A DNA stretch of 12,269 nucleotides from Chitinophagaceae bacterium (GCA_009996555.1 JAACZX010000026.1:1-12269), one strand, 5' to 3'. Shown: positions 1 to 7,028, numbered from the stretch's first letter. The notes: generated by a model not told the origin, from the sequence alone. Made by a program: numbers and translations.

Positions 1-1
1 C

Positions 2-586
2 AGAACAATTACGTTTATTAGAAAAGAGTTCAAACCAACAGAGTATTTCGATACAATTTATATTAGTTTATTACAAAAATCTATCCTTTTAAAAAGAGGA
101 AAAGAATTGCTTGAAATTGATTCTATAGTCAAGTTGAAAGAGGTTTTATTCGGCTTTGGAGTAGGTAGTATTTCAGAAAATGGCACCATAAAGGGGTTGG
201 CTTTTTCGATAGAAGATAAAGTAGTTAAAGCTGAAATTTCAACCTTTCATGATAGATGGGCTTGGGATATTAGAATTGAGGAGAAGACGAAAACTATACT
301 CATAGAATATAATGAGTTTAAGGATAATCGATTAAGTCATATTTATGTACGAGACGAAAATCTTCGGTCTGGTTTTGTTGTTTCAACGTCTCTTAGAACG
401 CTTAAAAAAATTGAAACCGTAGAGTCGTTGTACAGTGATACCATAAAAATTAATAACACTACTGTTAGAACAAATGTTATTGCGCCAAATCAACGTTTTT
501 ACTTTAGCTATAAGAAATCTGGAAGTCTAAAATCCATACAAGGAAAAGGCGAAATGAAGCTTTGTGATTGCACAACTCAGTTTTGA
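2..586 (+). CDS. Unrecognised protein, 5'-truncated by the window edge
   Basis: I do not recognise this protein. The frame is open from base 2 to the TGA at 584-586, and no ATG occurs before the conserved-looking part. The gene therefore probably begins upstream of the window; a TTG at 107 is only the first start-like codon. About 194 residues are visible. The piece is mainly short beta-type stretches rich in Ile, Val, Lys and Glu (for example [19 protein letters not shown], then [11 protein letters not shown]) with no signal peptide, no long hydrophobic segment and no catalytic motif I can name. Its base and codon use is visibly more AT-rich than thyA, folA or the other genes here, which could mean a different history (inference). 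The stop is followed after 6 bases by a 9-base-period repeat array that separates it from thyA. It could be an immunity-like or accessory protein, but nothing in the sequence proves that. Confidence 0.6.
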   Translation, partial: RTITFIRKEFKPTEYFDTIYISLLQKSILLKRGKELLEIDSIVKLKEVLFGFGVGSISENGTIKGLAFSIEDKVVKAEISTFHDRWAWDIRIEEKTKTILIEYNEFKDNRLSHIYVRDENLRSGFVVSTSLRTLKKIETVESLYSDTIKINNTTVRTNVIAPNQRFYFSYKKSGSLKSIQGKGEMKLCDCTTQF

Positions 587-592
587 GGGTTC

Positions 593-643
593 AATCCACA
601 GTTTCCCCACAATCCCAGTAATCCCATCAATCACGGTTCAGAC
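593..643. repeat. Period-9 micro-repeat array upstream of thyA
   Basis: Nine-base units follow one another: AATCCACAG at 593-601, TTTCCCCAC at 602-610, AATCCCAGT at 611-619, AATCCCATC at 620-628, AATCACGGT at 629-637, then a TCAGAC tail. Four of five units begin AATC. The array fills most of the gap between the unknown upstream gene and thyA. The motif ending in GGTTCAGAC resembles dispersed repeats I remember from Bacteroidota genomes; that is memory, not a search. It is not a CRISPR array, because there are no long identical repeats and no spacers. Confidence 0.55.
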
Positions 644-662
644 TTTTCTTTACCTTGCAGCC

Positions 663-1457
663 ATGCAACAATACCTCTCTTTACTGCAACATATATTGGA
701 TAACGGAACCGAAAAAACCGATCGTACCGGTACGGGTACCAAAAGTGTATTCGGTTACCAGATGCGTTTTAATTTAAGCGAAGGATTTCCGTTGGTAACA
801 ACCAAGAAAGTGCACATGCGCAGTATTATTCATGAATTACTTTGGTTCCTGAAAGGCGAAACCAATATTGCATACCTCAAAGAGAACAACGTAAGCATTT
901 GGGATGAATGGGCTGATGCAAACGGTGAGCTTGGTCCGGTGTATGGCAAACAGTGGCGTAGCTGGGAAGGAGCGAATGGCGTAGTAATTGACCAGGTGAA
1001 AGATTTGATTGAACAGATCAAAAAAAATCCCGACAGCCGCCGGCTTATTATCAGTGCATGGAATGTAGCCGATCTGCCAAAGATGGCACTGATGCCGTGC
1101 CATACTATTTTTCAGTTTTATGTGGCTGATGGAAAACTCAGTTGCCAGTTATACCAACGCAGTGCCGATGTGTTTTTAGGTGTACCGTTCAACATTGCAT
1201 CGTATGCGTTGTTAACGATGATGATAGCACAGGTGTGTGATCTGCAGCCCGGCGATTTTGTGCATACGTTTGGCGATGTGCATATTTACAGCAATCACAT
1301 GGAACAGGTGAACTTGCAGTTAAGCCGATCACCATTTCCATTACCAGCCATGAAACTGAATCCTGCAGTAAAAGATATTTTCGAATTTAAGTTTGAAGAT
1401 TTTACGCTGGAGAATTACCAGAGTCATGGGGCCATTAAAGCGCCGGTAGCGGTGTAA
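663..1457 (+). CDS. thyA: Thymidylate synthase
   Basis: Cytoplasmic enzyme that methylates dUMP to dTMP with 5,10-methylene-tetrahydrofolate, releasing dihydrofolate. The ATG at 663 gives 264 residues, the same length as E. coli ThyA. All key parts are visible: the phosphate-binding Arg21 in RTGTGT, the [20 protein letters not shown] segment (80-98), catalytic Cys146 in [10 protein letters not shown], the RRL arginines near 126-127, Asp169 in QRSAD, Asn177 in FNIASY, and HIYSNH (207-212) contacting the nucleotide. The C-terminus APVAV matches the family's folate-closing tail. A GTG at 564 would add 33 residues, but these overlap the previous gene and the repeat array and are not family-like, so I reject it. 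folA follows 42 bases later on the same strand and recycles the dihydrofolate made here, so co-transcription is likely. A GC-rich palindrome begins on the first base after the stop. Confidence 0.97.
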   Translation: MQQYLSLLQHILDNGTEKTDRTGTGTKSVFGYQMRFNLSEGFPLVTTKKVHMRSIIHELLWFLKGETNIAYLKENNVSIWDEWADANGELGPVYGKQWRSWEGANGVVIDQVKDLIEQIKKNPDSRRLIISAWNVADLPKMALMPCHTIFQFYVADGKLSCQLYQRSADVFLGVPFNIASYALLTMMIAQVCDLQPGDFVHTFGDVHIYSNHMEQVNLQLSRSPFPLPAMKLNPAVKDIFEFKFEDFTLENYQSHGAIKAPVAV

Positions 1458-1480
1458 TGCCCCCATCCCCTAAAGGGGTG
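1458..1480 (+). repeat. GC-rich palindromic repeat, copy 1
   Basis: Starts at the base after the thyA stop. It holds the hairpin core CCCC (1467-1470), TAAA, GGGG (1475-1478), preceded by TGCCCCCA. Aligned with the reverse complement of the sequence at 1537-1560, about 20 of 24 positions agree, so these are two copies of one element in opposite orientation. Such C-rich/G-rich palindromes are REP-like in form. Confidence 0.75.
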
Positions 1481-1499
1481 TTCATAACATCAAACTAAA

Positions 1500-2060
1500 A
1501 TGAATCAATCTGAAATGGCAGTAGGGAAATTTAACAGCCCCCCTTCAGGGGTTGGGGGCATCATAAGTTTAATTGTAGCTGCATCATCCAACAACGCCAT
1601 TGGCAGAGATAATCAATTGCTGTGGCACTTGCCAACCGATCTGAAGTTTTTCAAAAATACTACCTGGGCATTGCCGGTTATTATGGGACGAAAAACATTT
1701 GATTCAGTTGGAGGCAAACCGTTGCAGGGCAGAACAAATATTATCATCACCCGTCAGCAAGGGCTGCAATCCGCTTACGACAATGTATGGTTTGCATCTT
1801 CGCTGGAAGATGCAATAGCGCAGGCAAAGAAACTGGAAACAAAAGAGATCATGATTGCCGGTGGTGCAAATATTTATGAGCAGGCATTGCCAATTGCCAA
1901 TCGCATTTATCTTACCCGTGTACATGCGCATATTGATGCAGCAGATGCATTCTTCCCTGCTTTTGATGTGAATGAATGGACGCTCAGCAGTAACAGCGAT
2001 TTTGCTGCTGATGAAAAACATGCGTATTCGTTTTCTATTCAACAGTGGGACAGACAATGA
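1500..2060 (+). CDS. folA: Dihydrofolate reductase with repeat-derived N-terminal extension
   Basis: NADPH-dependent reduction of dihydrofolate to tetrahydrofolate in the cytoplasm, closing the cycle opened by ThyA just upstream. The family core runs from residue 21: IISLIVAASSNNAIGRDNQ, then LLWHLPTDLKFF (acidic catalytic Asp47), VIMGRKTFDSVGGKPLQGR (60-78, cofactor-binding region) and MIAGGANIYEQALP (118-131, GG pair), then RIYLTRV. The 186 residues exceed a compact DHFR by about 20. The extra N-terminus (MNQSEMAVGKFNSPPSGVGG) is not DHFR-like, and its second half is encoded by a GC-rich palindromic repeat. Residue 21, an ATC Ile codon at 1560, aligns with the usual initiator Met. No ATG, GTG or TTG lies in frame between 1515 and the core, so translation probably starts at ATG 1500 or ATG 1515. 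The stop TGA at 2058 is also the first three bases of a heptamer array. Confidence 0.93.
   Translation: MNQSEMAVGKFNSPPSGVGGIISLIVAASSNNAIGRDNQLLWHLPTDLKFFKNTTWALPVIMGRKTFDSVGGKPLQGRTNIIITRQQGLQSAYDNVWFASSLEDAIAQAKKLETKEIMIAGGANIYEQALPIANRIYLTRVHAHIDAADAFFPAFDVNEWTLSSNSDFAADEKHAYSFSIQQWDRQ
1537..1560 (-). repeat. GC-rich palindromic repeat, copy 2, inside folA
   Basis: Inverted partner of the repeat at 1458-1480, with core CCCC, TTCA, GGGG (the run of C at 1538-1543 and G at 1548-1551) followed by TTGGGGGCA. It is read in frame as folA residues 13-20 (SPPSGVGG). Because the two copies face each other 56 bases apart, a transcript spanning the junction could fold into one long stem with the folA start codon at 1500 in its loop. 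That fold is inference from complementarity. Confidence 0.75.
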
Positions 2061-2117
2061 GTGATGAGTGGTTTCCTGATTCCTAATTCCTAATTCCCAA
2101 TAGCTAATTCCTCACTT
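2058..2117. repeat. Heptamer-type array between folA and the methyltransferase operon
   Basis: Two blocks are visible. The first is TGAGTGA (2058-2064) and TGAGTGG (2065-2071), whose first three bases are the folA stop codon. The second has CTGATTC (2076), CTAATTC (2083), CTAATTC (2090), CCAATAG (2097), CTAATTC (2104) and CTCACTT (2111), all exactly 7 bases apart. The word GATGAGT at 2063-2069 is the reverse complement of ACTCATC, the unit repeated four times inside the rsmF-like gene. The array leaves only 4 bases before the next start codon. Confidence 0.75.
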
Positions 2118-2121
2118 CTTC

Positions 2122-2922
2122 ATGTACACTGTTTTTCAACTTGGTAAAAAATATTTACGCTACTATTTTACAGCTGCCAATGGTAAAGGGCATGGTGTGC
2201 ATTCTCCTTTTGTGTTTGATCTAATTACCAAGGTGCTGAATGATGGAACAACGTATGCAGCTTACAAAGAAGTAGAAACACAACGCAACCTTTTGCTGGG
2301 TAATGAAACCATTATTACAGTTGAAGATTTTGGTGCAGGCTCAACTAAAGGATTAACAAAACAGCGTGTGGTGCAACAGATTGCAACTACATCGTTAAAG
2401 CCGAAAAAATATGCACAACTGTTATATCGGTTAGTAAACTACTTTCAACCGAAACAAATACTGGAGTTAGGCACATCGCTGGGAATAACAACCGCTTATC
2501 TGGCCAAAGCAAATCCTTCTGCTACAGTTACAAGCATGGAAGGTTCTGGAGCCATTGCAACGATTGCACAACAGCAGTTCGATGCATTGCAGTTGAAAAA
2601 TATAAACGTTGTTACAGGTAACTTCGATGAAACATTACAACCGCTGATCGATAATGCACAGCAATCGTTCGATTTTGTTTTTATCGATGGGAACCACCGC
2701 AAAGAACCAATGCTTCGTTATTTCGAACAGTTATTGGCAAAAGCAAATAACGATACAGTATTTGTGTTTGATGATATTTACTGGAGTGCAGAAATGGAAG
2801 AATCATGGGAGAGCATCAAACAGCATTCATCTGTAACCTTAACAATTGACCTGTTTTTTATCGGACTTGTGTTTTTGAGAAAGGAACAGAAGGAGAGGGA
2901 GCATTTTATTATCAGATATTAA
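2122..2922 (+). CDS. Class I SAM-dependent methyltransferase (O-methyltransferase-like)
   Basis: Predicted cytoplasmic methyltransferase of 266 residues; substrate unknown. The Rossmann-type SAM fold is clear: motif I ILELGTSLG at 113-121, an acidic strand end TVTSMEG near 135-141, DFVFIDGNH at 184-192 and VFDDIYW at 215-221. The FIDGNH and DDIYW pair resembles O-methyltransferase and macrocin-type families, where acidic residues often bind a metal, but a specific substrate cannot be read. The N-terminal 100 residues (KYLRYYFTAANGKGHGVHSPFVFDLI) form a lead-in that I recall from many Bacteroidota homologues. No signal peptide or membrane helix is seen. The ATG at 2122 follows a heptamer array, with no Shine-Dalgarno. 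The next gene starts 10 bases after its stop and the third gene 3 bases after that, so the three are probably one transcript. Confidence 0.88.
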   Translation: MYTVFQLGKKYLRYYFTAANGKGHGVHSPFVFDLITKVLNDGTTYAAYKEVETQRNLLLGNETIITVEDFGAGSTKGLTKQRVVQQIATTSLKPKKYAQLLYRLVNYFQPKQILELGTSLGITTAYLAKANPSATVTSMEGSGAIATIAQQQFDALQLKNINVVTGNFDETLQPLIDNAQQSFDFVFIDGNHRKEPMLRYFEQLLAKANNDTVFVFDDIYWSAEMEESWESIKQHSSVTLTIDLFFIGLVFLRKEQKEREHFIIRY

Positions 2923-2932
2923 ACTGAAGTTG

Positions 2933-3370
2933 ATGCGCAATAATATATCAGGACAATGGAAGGGTTATTTTTGGTATGGCAAAGAATATGGAGAATTGGA
3001 AGGTGAGTCCGTTGAGTTTATGATGTTTTTAGAAGATAAGGAAGGTGAGGTGAGTGGGAAGTGTTTTGAAATGGGTGGAGTGGGCGTTGCTGCAGGAGCT
3101 GACTTGGCAGAGATCAGCGGATTTATGAAGGACAATCAAATAAGTTTTATTAAAAAATATGCAGCCGCAACTTTTCTTCATGAAGATGGTAGTGCACATA
3201 TTGATCCTTCTAAACCATCTCATGAAATACATTATGAGGGTGAGTTTAATAGAAGCAAGGAGCAGTTTGAGGGGTCGTGGGAGATTATTGAAAAAGTTGA
3301 AGATTACGGGGATACGCTTATTGAATACTTAGCTACAGGTACATGGATGATGAAAAAAGAAAATGAATAA
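2933..3370 (+). CDS. Small uncharacterised beta-rich protein
   Basis: I do not recognise the family. From ATG 2933 the product has 145 residues; a TTG at 2930 would add one residue and is less likely. There is no signal peptide or membrane segment. The chain alternates short hydrophobic or aromatic strands with Gly turns: SGQWKGYFWYGKEYGELEGESVEF at the start, GEVSGKCFE in the first third, HYEGEFNRSKEQFEGSWEI late, ending LATGTWMMKKENE. Repeated G-x-W and E-G-x-F patterns suggest an antiparallel beta barrel or sandwich, perhaps calycin-like (inference only). One Cys is present and no catalytic motif. It lies 10 bases after the SAM methyltransferase and 3 bases before the rRNA methyltransferase, so it is presumably co-transcribed with both. 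Confidence 0.8.
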   Translation: MRNNISGQWKGYFWYGKEYGELEGESVEFMMFLEDKEGEVSGKCFEMGGVGVAAGADLAEISGFMKDNQISFIKKYAAATFLHEDGSAHIDPSKPSHEIHYEGEFNRSKEQFEGSWEIIEKVEDYGDTLIEYLATGTWMMKKENE

Positions 3371-3373
3371 TAA

Positions 3374-4774
3374 ATGAATCTACCGGCTTCCTTGATGACT
3401 TCGCTCAGTAAGATCAACAGTTTTGATCGGGATGCTTTTGTGCAGGTGCATGAAAGTGGAGAGCAGGTTGTCTCGGTAAGGATGAATCCATTGAAGAAGT
3501 CAATGGTCAATGGTGAATGGTCAATAAGCAACCAGGAGCCGGGTACTCATCACTCATCACTCATCACTCATCAACCTGTTCCCTGGTCCTCCAATGGTTA
3601 TTACCTCAGCGAACGTCCTTTGTTTACACTCGATCCGATGTTACATGCCGGAGTTTATTATGTACAGGAAGCAAGCAGCATGTTTGTGGAAGAGGCAATG
3701 AAGCAAACCATTGATCTTTCGCAACCGCTACTGGTGCTCGATTTGTGTGCAGCACCGGGCGGTAAATCAACACTGCTGCAATCCATCATCAGCAACGAAA
3801 GTTTATTGGTGAGCAATGAAGTCATTCAATCACGGGTAAATATTCTCAAAGAAAACATCATTAAGTGGGGCGCCGATAATGTTGTAGTAACGAATAATGA
3901 TCCATCTGCATTTTCAAAACTCAGCGGTTTGTTTGATGTACTGGTGATTGATGCGCCTTGCAGTGGCAGTGGTTTGTTCCGTCGTGATCCCGAAGCCATC
4001 AATGAATGGAGCGAAGCAAATGTAGAACTCTGCAGCCAGCGGCAGCAACGCATCTTGGCAGATGTATGGCCTTGTTTAAAAGAAGATGGCGTGCTGATCT
4101 ACAGTACCTGTTCATATTCTGCGGAAGAAGATGAAGAGATACTTGAATGGTTGGGCGAAAGATTTGAGGTGGAAGGTATAAGGTTAAAGGTTGATGAGAA
4201 CTGGCATATTGATGAAGTACAAACAAACAGCGGTGCTCATGGCTATCGTTTCTGGCCTAACAAAATAAGAGGCGAAGGATTTTTTATTGCAGCCTTTCGA
4301 AAAAAAGAAACACCTGCGCCGTTGCGCATCAAAATAAAAAACACACAAGCTCCTGCAAAGAAAGATGCAGCCATTGCTGCGCAGTGGATGCAAAAAACCG
4401 ATGCCTATAGTTTTGTAATGCAGGGACAACTTATTGCAGCTGTACCAACTGCATGGCACGATACCATACAATTTCTGATGCAGGAATTGAAAGTGCGTTA
4501 TGCAGGAGTAGAGTTAGGTACTATTGCAAAAAATGATCTGTTGCCCGAGCATGCATTGGCGCTGAGTACAAATGTGCACAGCAATGTGGTACGTGTTGAA
4601 CTAACCAAAGAACAGGCATTGGATTATTTGCGTAAGAACGATTTGCAGCTCGATCATCCGCATAAAGGATGGGCACTGGCAACCTACAACGGAATGGGCT
4701 TAGGCTGGATGAAGTTGCTGGGCAACCGGATGAATAATTATTATCCAAAAGAGTGGCGGATCTTGATGCGATGA
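3374..4774 (+). CDS. rsmF: RsmF-like rRNA (cytosine-C5) methyltransferase, NOL1/NOP2/Sun family
   Basis: Cytoplasmic enzyme expected to transfer a methyl group from SAM to C5 of a cytosine in rRNA; RsmF acts on 16S rRNA C1407 in E. coli, and the exact target here is inference. The 466 residues contain VLDLCAAPGGKS (121-132, SAM binding), FDVLVIDAPCSGSG (187-200, motif IV with Cys196) and LIYSTCSYSAEEDEE (241-255, motif VI with catalytic Cys246). Residues 310-466 form the C-terminal extension typical of the RsmF branch, ending with LDHPHKGWALATYNGMGLGWMK, which suits RNA binding. The start ATG is 3 bases after the preceding stop. Odd point: residues 42-67, between VRMNPLKK and VPWSSNGYYLSERP, are encoded by two heptamer arrays and look like an in-frame insertion in a loop of the N-terminal region. 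The motifs around it are intact, so the protein is probably functional. Confidence 0.9.
   Translation: MNLPASLMTSLSKINSFDRDAFVQVHESGEQVVSVRMNPLKKSMVNGEWSISNQEPGTHHSSLITHQPVPWSSNGYYLSERPLFTLDPMLHAGVYYVQEASSMFVEEAMKQTIDLSQPLLVLDLCAAPGGKSTLLQSIISNESLLVSNEVIQSRVNILKENIIKWGADNVVVTNNDPSAFSKLSGLFDVLVIDAPCSGSGLFRRDPEAINEWSEANVELCSQRQQRILADVWPCLKEDGVLIYSTCSYSAEEDEEILEWLGERFEVEGIRLKVDENWHIDEVQTNSGAHGYRFWPNKIRGEGFFIAAFRKKETPAPLRIKIKNTQAPAKKDAAIAAQWMQKTDAYSFVMQGQLIAAVPTAWHDTIQFLMQELKVRYAGVELGTIAKNDLLPEHALALSTNVHSNVVRVELTKEQALDYLRKNDLQLDHPHKGWALATYNGMGLGWMKLLGNRMNNYYPKEWRILMR
3499..3572 (+). repeat. Two heptamer arrays embedded in frame in the rsmF-like gene
   Basis: Block one has four units 7 bases apart: GTCAATG (3499), GTCAATG (3506), GTGAATG (3513) and GTCAATA (3520). 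After an 18-base spacer, block two has four perfect ACTCATC units at 3545, 3552, 3559 and 3566. Seven is not a multiple of three, so successive units are read in different frames, giving a non-repetitive peptide (residues 42-67). The reading frame is nevertheless preserved across the whole insertion. Confidence 0.9.
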
Positions 4775-4862
4775 AAGTGTCTGTTGTTTCAAGGAGCACC
4801 CGGCATGTTGTAAATACGAATTCAGGATTGCGTTTGCTGCATCTCAACTACACTCATATTCA

Positions 4863-6506
4863 CTACTTGAATTTTGTATTGAAGATGAGCTTTAAGCCCG
4901 TCCACACAATAATTACAACACTTGTATAAAACAGAATTTTGCTTCCGGTATTTTGGGGCTGAAAGATCATGAGCAGTGTGGCACAAATAAGTACGAGCCC
5001 AATGATGAACACAAAGGCCAGCCTGTTAAAATTTTGACGTAGTGCTTTATTTGTAAAGCTGTCTTCACGAAAGTTAATTTCATGTTTCAATGTTCCTTTG
5101 CGCAGGTTATTAATGATCTCTTTCAGATCATCGGGCAAACGATCAACTATGTACAGGTAATCTTCAGCTGAATTAATGACCTTGTTGATAATGGCATCAA
5201 AACTGAATTTCTCTTTGATCTTTTCCCTTGCATACGGTTCAATCATGTTGATGATGGATATCTCGGCTTCCAATGCTTCTGCAAATTTCTGAATGGTGCC
5301 AAGTGCTTTCAGCAGCATGTATAAGTTTGTCGGTACTTTTAATCCATGCCGCAAGATCACTTTAAACGTATCGGCCATCAGGCTCGAAATATCTACTTTA
5401 TCGTAAGGGATATAACTGTACTTCTGTATCAGTTCGCTGATCTCAAATTCAAGATCTGCATGGTCTTTATAAAAATTTACATTCAGCAGTTCAAGCAATG
5501 CCTTGCTGATGCGATGTGTATCCTGCCGTGCAAACCCCAGCATGAAATTAATGAGTGCCTGTATTTGTGCAGGTTTTAAACTGGCCGTCATGCCATGGTC
5601 AAGCAGTACAACCTGGTTGTTTTCACGAATGAGTAAGTTGCCTGCATGCGGATCGGCATGAAAAAAACCATGCTTCAGGATCATCTTTAAAATGATCTGT
5701 GTGCCGTTAACAGCAATCTGGTTAATGTCGTATCCCTTTGCAAGCAGTTGTTCTTTTGCATCGGGCTCAATGCCTTCTACAAATTCCATTACAAGAATTT
5801 TCTGCGTGGTGTAATGGCTGTACACTTTTGGAATATAGCAATAGTCGTCATGCTTGAACATTTCAGCAAACCGCATCATATTTGATGCTTCATTGGTAAA
5901 ATCAAGTTCCTTTTTCATGATCTCACCAAAGTCTTCCACAAATTCAATCACATTAAAGCTTGCCAGTTCGGGATATGATTTTACTACCTGTTCAGCCAGC
6001 ACACGCATCAGCACAAGGTCGATACTGATTTTTTGTTTGATGTGCGGGCGCTGCACTTTTATTGCCACGGTTTCGCCACTACGCAGTACGCCTCTGTACA
6101 CCTGTGCAATAGATGCAGATGCAATCGGTCGTTGATCAAGCTGTGCAAATACTTCATGAACAGGATCGCCCAGTTCTTCTTCCATAATGCGCCATGCCTG
6201 TGTATTGTCAAAAGGTTTGGCCGAGGTCTGTAATTTTTTTAATTCATTGCGCAACTGTTCACTTACAAGATCCGGACGGTCGGCAATGATCTGTCCAAAC
6301 TTGACAAAGGTGGGGCCAAGGTCTTCGATCATCAAACGCAATCGCTCAGCACGTGTAGTAAGATTTTTTCCTTTGGGGTCAACTATTTTACGCAGAAACC
6401 GGTTGTTGTTAATGCCGTTACGGATAGCATGTTTCAGGATGATCAGGATGATACTGATTAACCTGAAACTGTTCCTGAATAAGCGATTAACACGGAATAA
6501 CCACAT
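4863..6506 (-). CDS. ABC1/AarF/UbiB family kinase-like protein
   Basis: Membrane-associated atypical kinase-like ATPase of the family containing UbiB and AarF, which supports quinone or lipid metabolism in other organisms; in a presumed menaquinone-based bacterium its target is unknown. I use ATG 6506 (547 residues) rather than a TTG two codons earlier. Signature parts: PTFVKFGQIIADRPDLVS (65-82, the KxGQ motif), the Ala-rich loop PIASASIAQVYRG (127-139), Lys150 in VAIKVQRP, KELDFTNEASN (199-209), FFHADPHAGNLL (281-292) and LLDHGM (301-306, the metal-binding DFG equivalent). Two C-terminal hydrophobic helices (about 497-515 and 524-541) would anchor it in the inner membrane. An N-terminal hydrophobic stretch lies near 16-28. 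Transcription runs towards the rsmF-like gene; 88 bases separate the two convergent stops. A hairpin terminator lies between it and the YtxH-like gene upstream, so it probably has its own promoter. Confidence 0.92.
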   Translation of the reverse strand: MWLFRVNRLFRNSFRLISIILIILKHAIRNGINNNRFLRKIVDPKGKNLTTRAERLRLMIEDLGPTFVKFGQIIADRPDLVSEQLRNELKKLQTSAKPFDNTQAWRIMEEELGDPVHEVFAQLDQRPIASASIAQVYRGVLRSGETVAIKVQRPHIKQKISIDLVLMRVLAEQVVKSYPELASFNVIEFVEDFGEIMKKELDFTNEASNMMRFAEMFKHDDYCYIPKVYSHYTTQKILVMEFVEGIEPDAKEQLLAKGYDINQIAVNGTQIILKMILKHGFFHADPHAGNLLIRENNQVVLLDHGMTASLKPAQIQALINFMLGFARQDTHRISKALLELLNVNFYKDHADLEFEISELIQKYSYIPYDKVDISSLMADTFKVILRHGLKVPTNLYMLLKALGTIQKFAEALEAEISIINMIEPYAREKIKEKFSFDAIINKVINSAEDYLYIVDRLPDDLKEIINNLRKGTLKHEINFREDSFTNKALRQNFNRLAFVFIIGLVLICATLLMIFQPQNTGSKILFYTSVVIIVWTGLKLIFNTKFK

Positions 6507-6539
6507 AAGCAATGTTTAACCTTGTGAAGAATGGGACTG

Positions 6540-6552
6540 TTTTACTGTAAAA
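6540..6552. promoter_or_regulatory. Perfect 13-base palindrome upstream of the UbiB-like gene
   Basis: TTTTAC, a central T, then GTAAAA. It lies between the YtxH-gene terminator and the UbiB-like start codon, 33 bases upstream of ATG 6506. It could be an operator or simply AT-rich sequence extending the terminator; nothing here decides. Confidence 0.25.
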
Positions 6553-6555
6553 TAC

Positions 6556-6579
6556 AAAAGGAGCCGGAAACCGACTCCT
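6556..6579 (-). terminator. Rho-independent terminator after the YtxH-like gene
   Basis: On the minus strand a 9-bp stem, AGGAGTCGG pairing with CCGGCTCCT (one T-G wobble), closes a TTT loop and is followed by a short run of T. It lies 23 bases past the YtxH-like stop and separates that gene from the UbiB-like gene. The plus strand also gives a stem but has no strong T tract, so I assign it to the minus strand. Confidence 0.7.
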
Positions 6580-6601
6580 CTTATTTGCATCCGGTACCAG
6601 T

Positions 6602-6889
6602 TTAAGAAACCAGTTGCTCCTTGATATGATTACCGGTTAGCTTCGTTGCCTGCAAAATTTCAAGCACACGTTTTCTTGTATCTTCTTTTAAGCCCGCAAT
6701 TTCATGTTTAAATACTTCTTTCAGTTCTTCTATTTCTGTACTGCTGCTTTTAACCTTGTACAATCGTTCCTTAAGATCACTGAATTTTTCAGAGATCATA
6801 TTACGCATCGAACTTCCACGTTCAGGGGCCATCAGCATACCAACAGCTGCACCTGCAGCCACGCAGGCAAAAATTAATTTCATACTCAT
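6602..6889 (-). CDS. YtxH-domain-like small membrane protein
   Basis: 95 residues. The N-terminus MSMKLIFACVAAGAAVGMLMAPERGSSMR is a hydrophobic, Gly/Ala-rich helix followed by the APxxG turn that marks YtxH-type proteins. The rest (about 30-95) is a charged, heptad-like helix (EIEELKEVFKHEIAGLKEDTRKRVLEIL) likely to form a coiled coil in the cytoplasm. Related small proteins in other bacteria are linked to general stress, but the molecular role is unknown. ATG 6889 is the first start; ATG 6883 is equally possible and would remove two residues. The gene is probably monocistronic, since a terminator follows it. The 283-base gap behind its start is filled largely by three heptamer arrays, leaving about 65 bases for a promoter. 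Confidence 0.8.
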   Translation of the reverse strand: MSMKLIFACVAAGAAVGMLMAPERGSSMRNMISEKFSDLKERLYKVKSSSTEIEELKEVFKHEIAGLKEDTRKRVLEILQATKLTGNHIKEQLVS

Positions 6890-6954
6890 AATGCTGTGTG
6901 TTTAAAGGTGAATAATGATGTGGTATTTTCAAGAACCTTGCCAAAATGAAAGAC

Positions 6955-6989
6955 GAAGTAAGAAGTACGAGGTACGAAGTAGGAAAGCT
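6955..6989. repeat. Heptamer array, GARGTAC type, copy 1
   Basis: Five units 7 bases apart: GAAGTAA (6955), GAAGTAC (6962), GAGGTAC (6969), GAAGTAG (6976) and a decayed GAAAGCT (6983). The same word family recurs at 8957-8991. Confidence 0.8.
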
Positions 6990-7028
6990 ACATGAGACAA
7001 GGCACAGAAAAGAAGAAAATCCAACACC

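Noticed and set aside
107..586. TTG 107 as the true start of the first gene
   Set aside because: The frame stays open with plausible protein sequence back to base 2, so the gene more likely starts outside the window.
564..662. Longer ThyA start at GTG 564
   Set aside because: The 33 extra residues overlap the previous gene and a repeat array and do not resemble the family; ATG 663 gives the standard 264 residues.
1458..1560. Integron attC site or IS ends
   Set aside because: The palindromes are short, lack the attC R/L box layout and are not accompanied by a transposase or integrase gene.
3304..3531. Minus-strand ORF over the rsmF-like gene start
   Set aside because: Shadow of two coding genes and of the heptamer array.
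3499..3572. CRISPR-like array
   Set aside because: Units are 7 bases and contiguous, with no 25-40 base repeats, no unique spacers and no cas genes.
4775..4862. Terminator between the convergent rsmF-like and UbiB-like genes
   Set aside because: I looked for a stem with a T tract and found none convincing in this 88-base gap.
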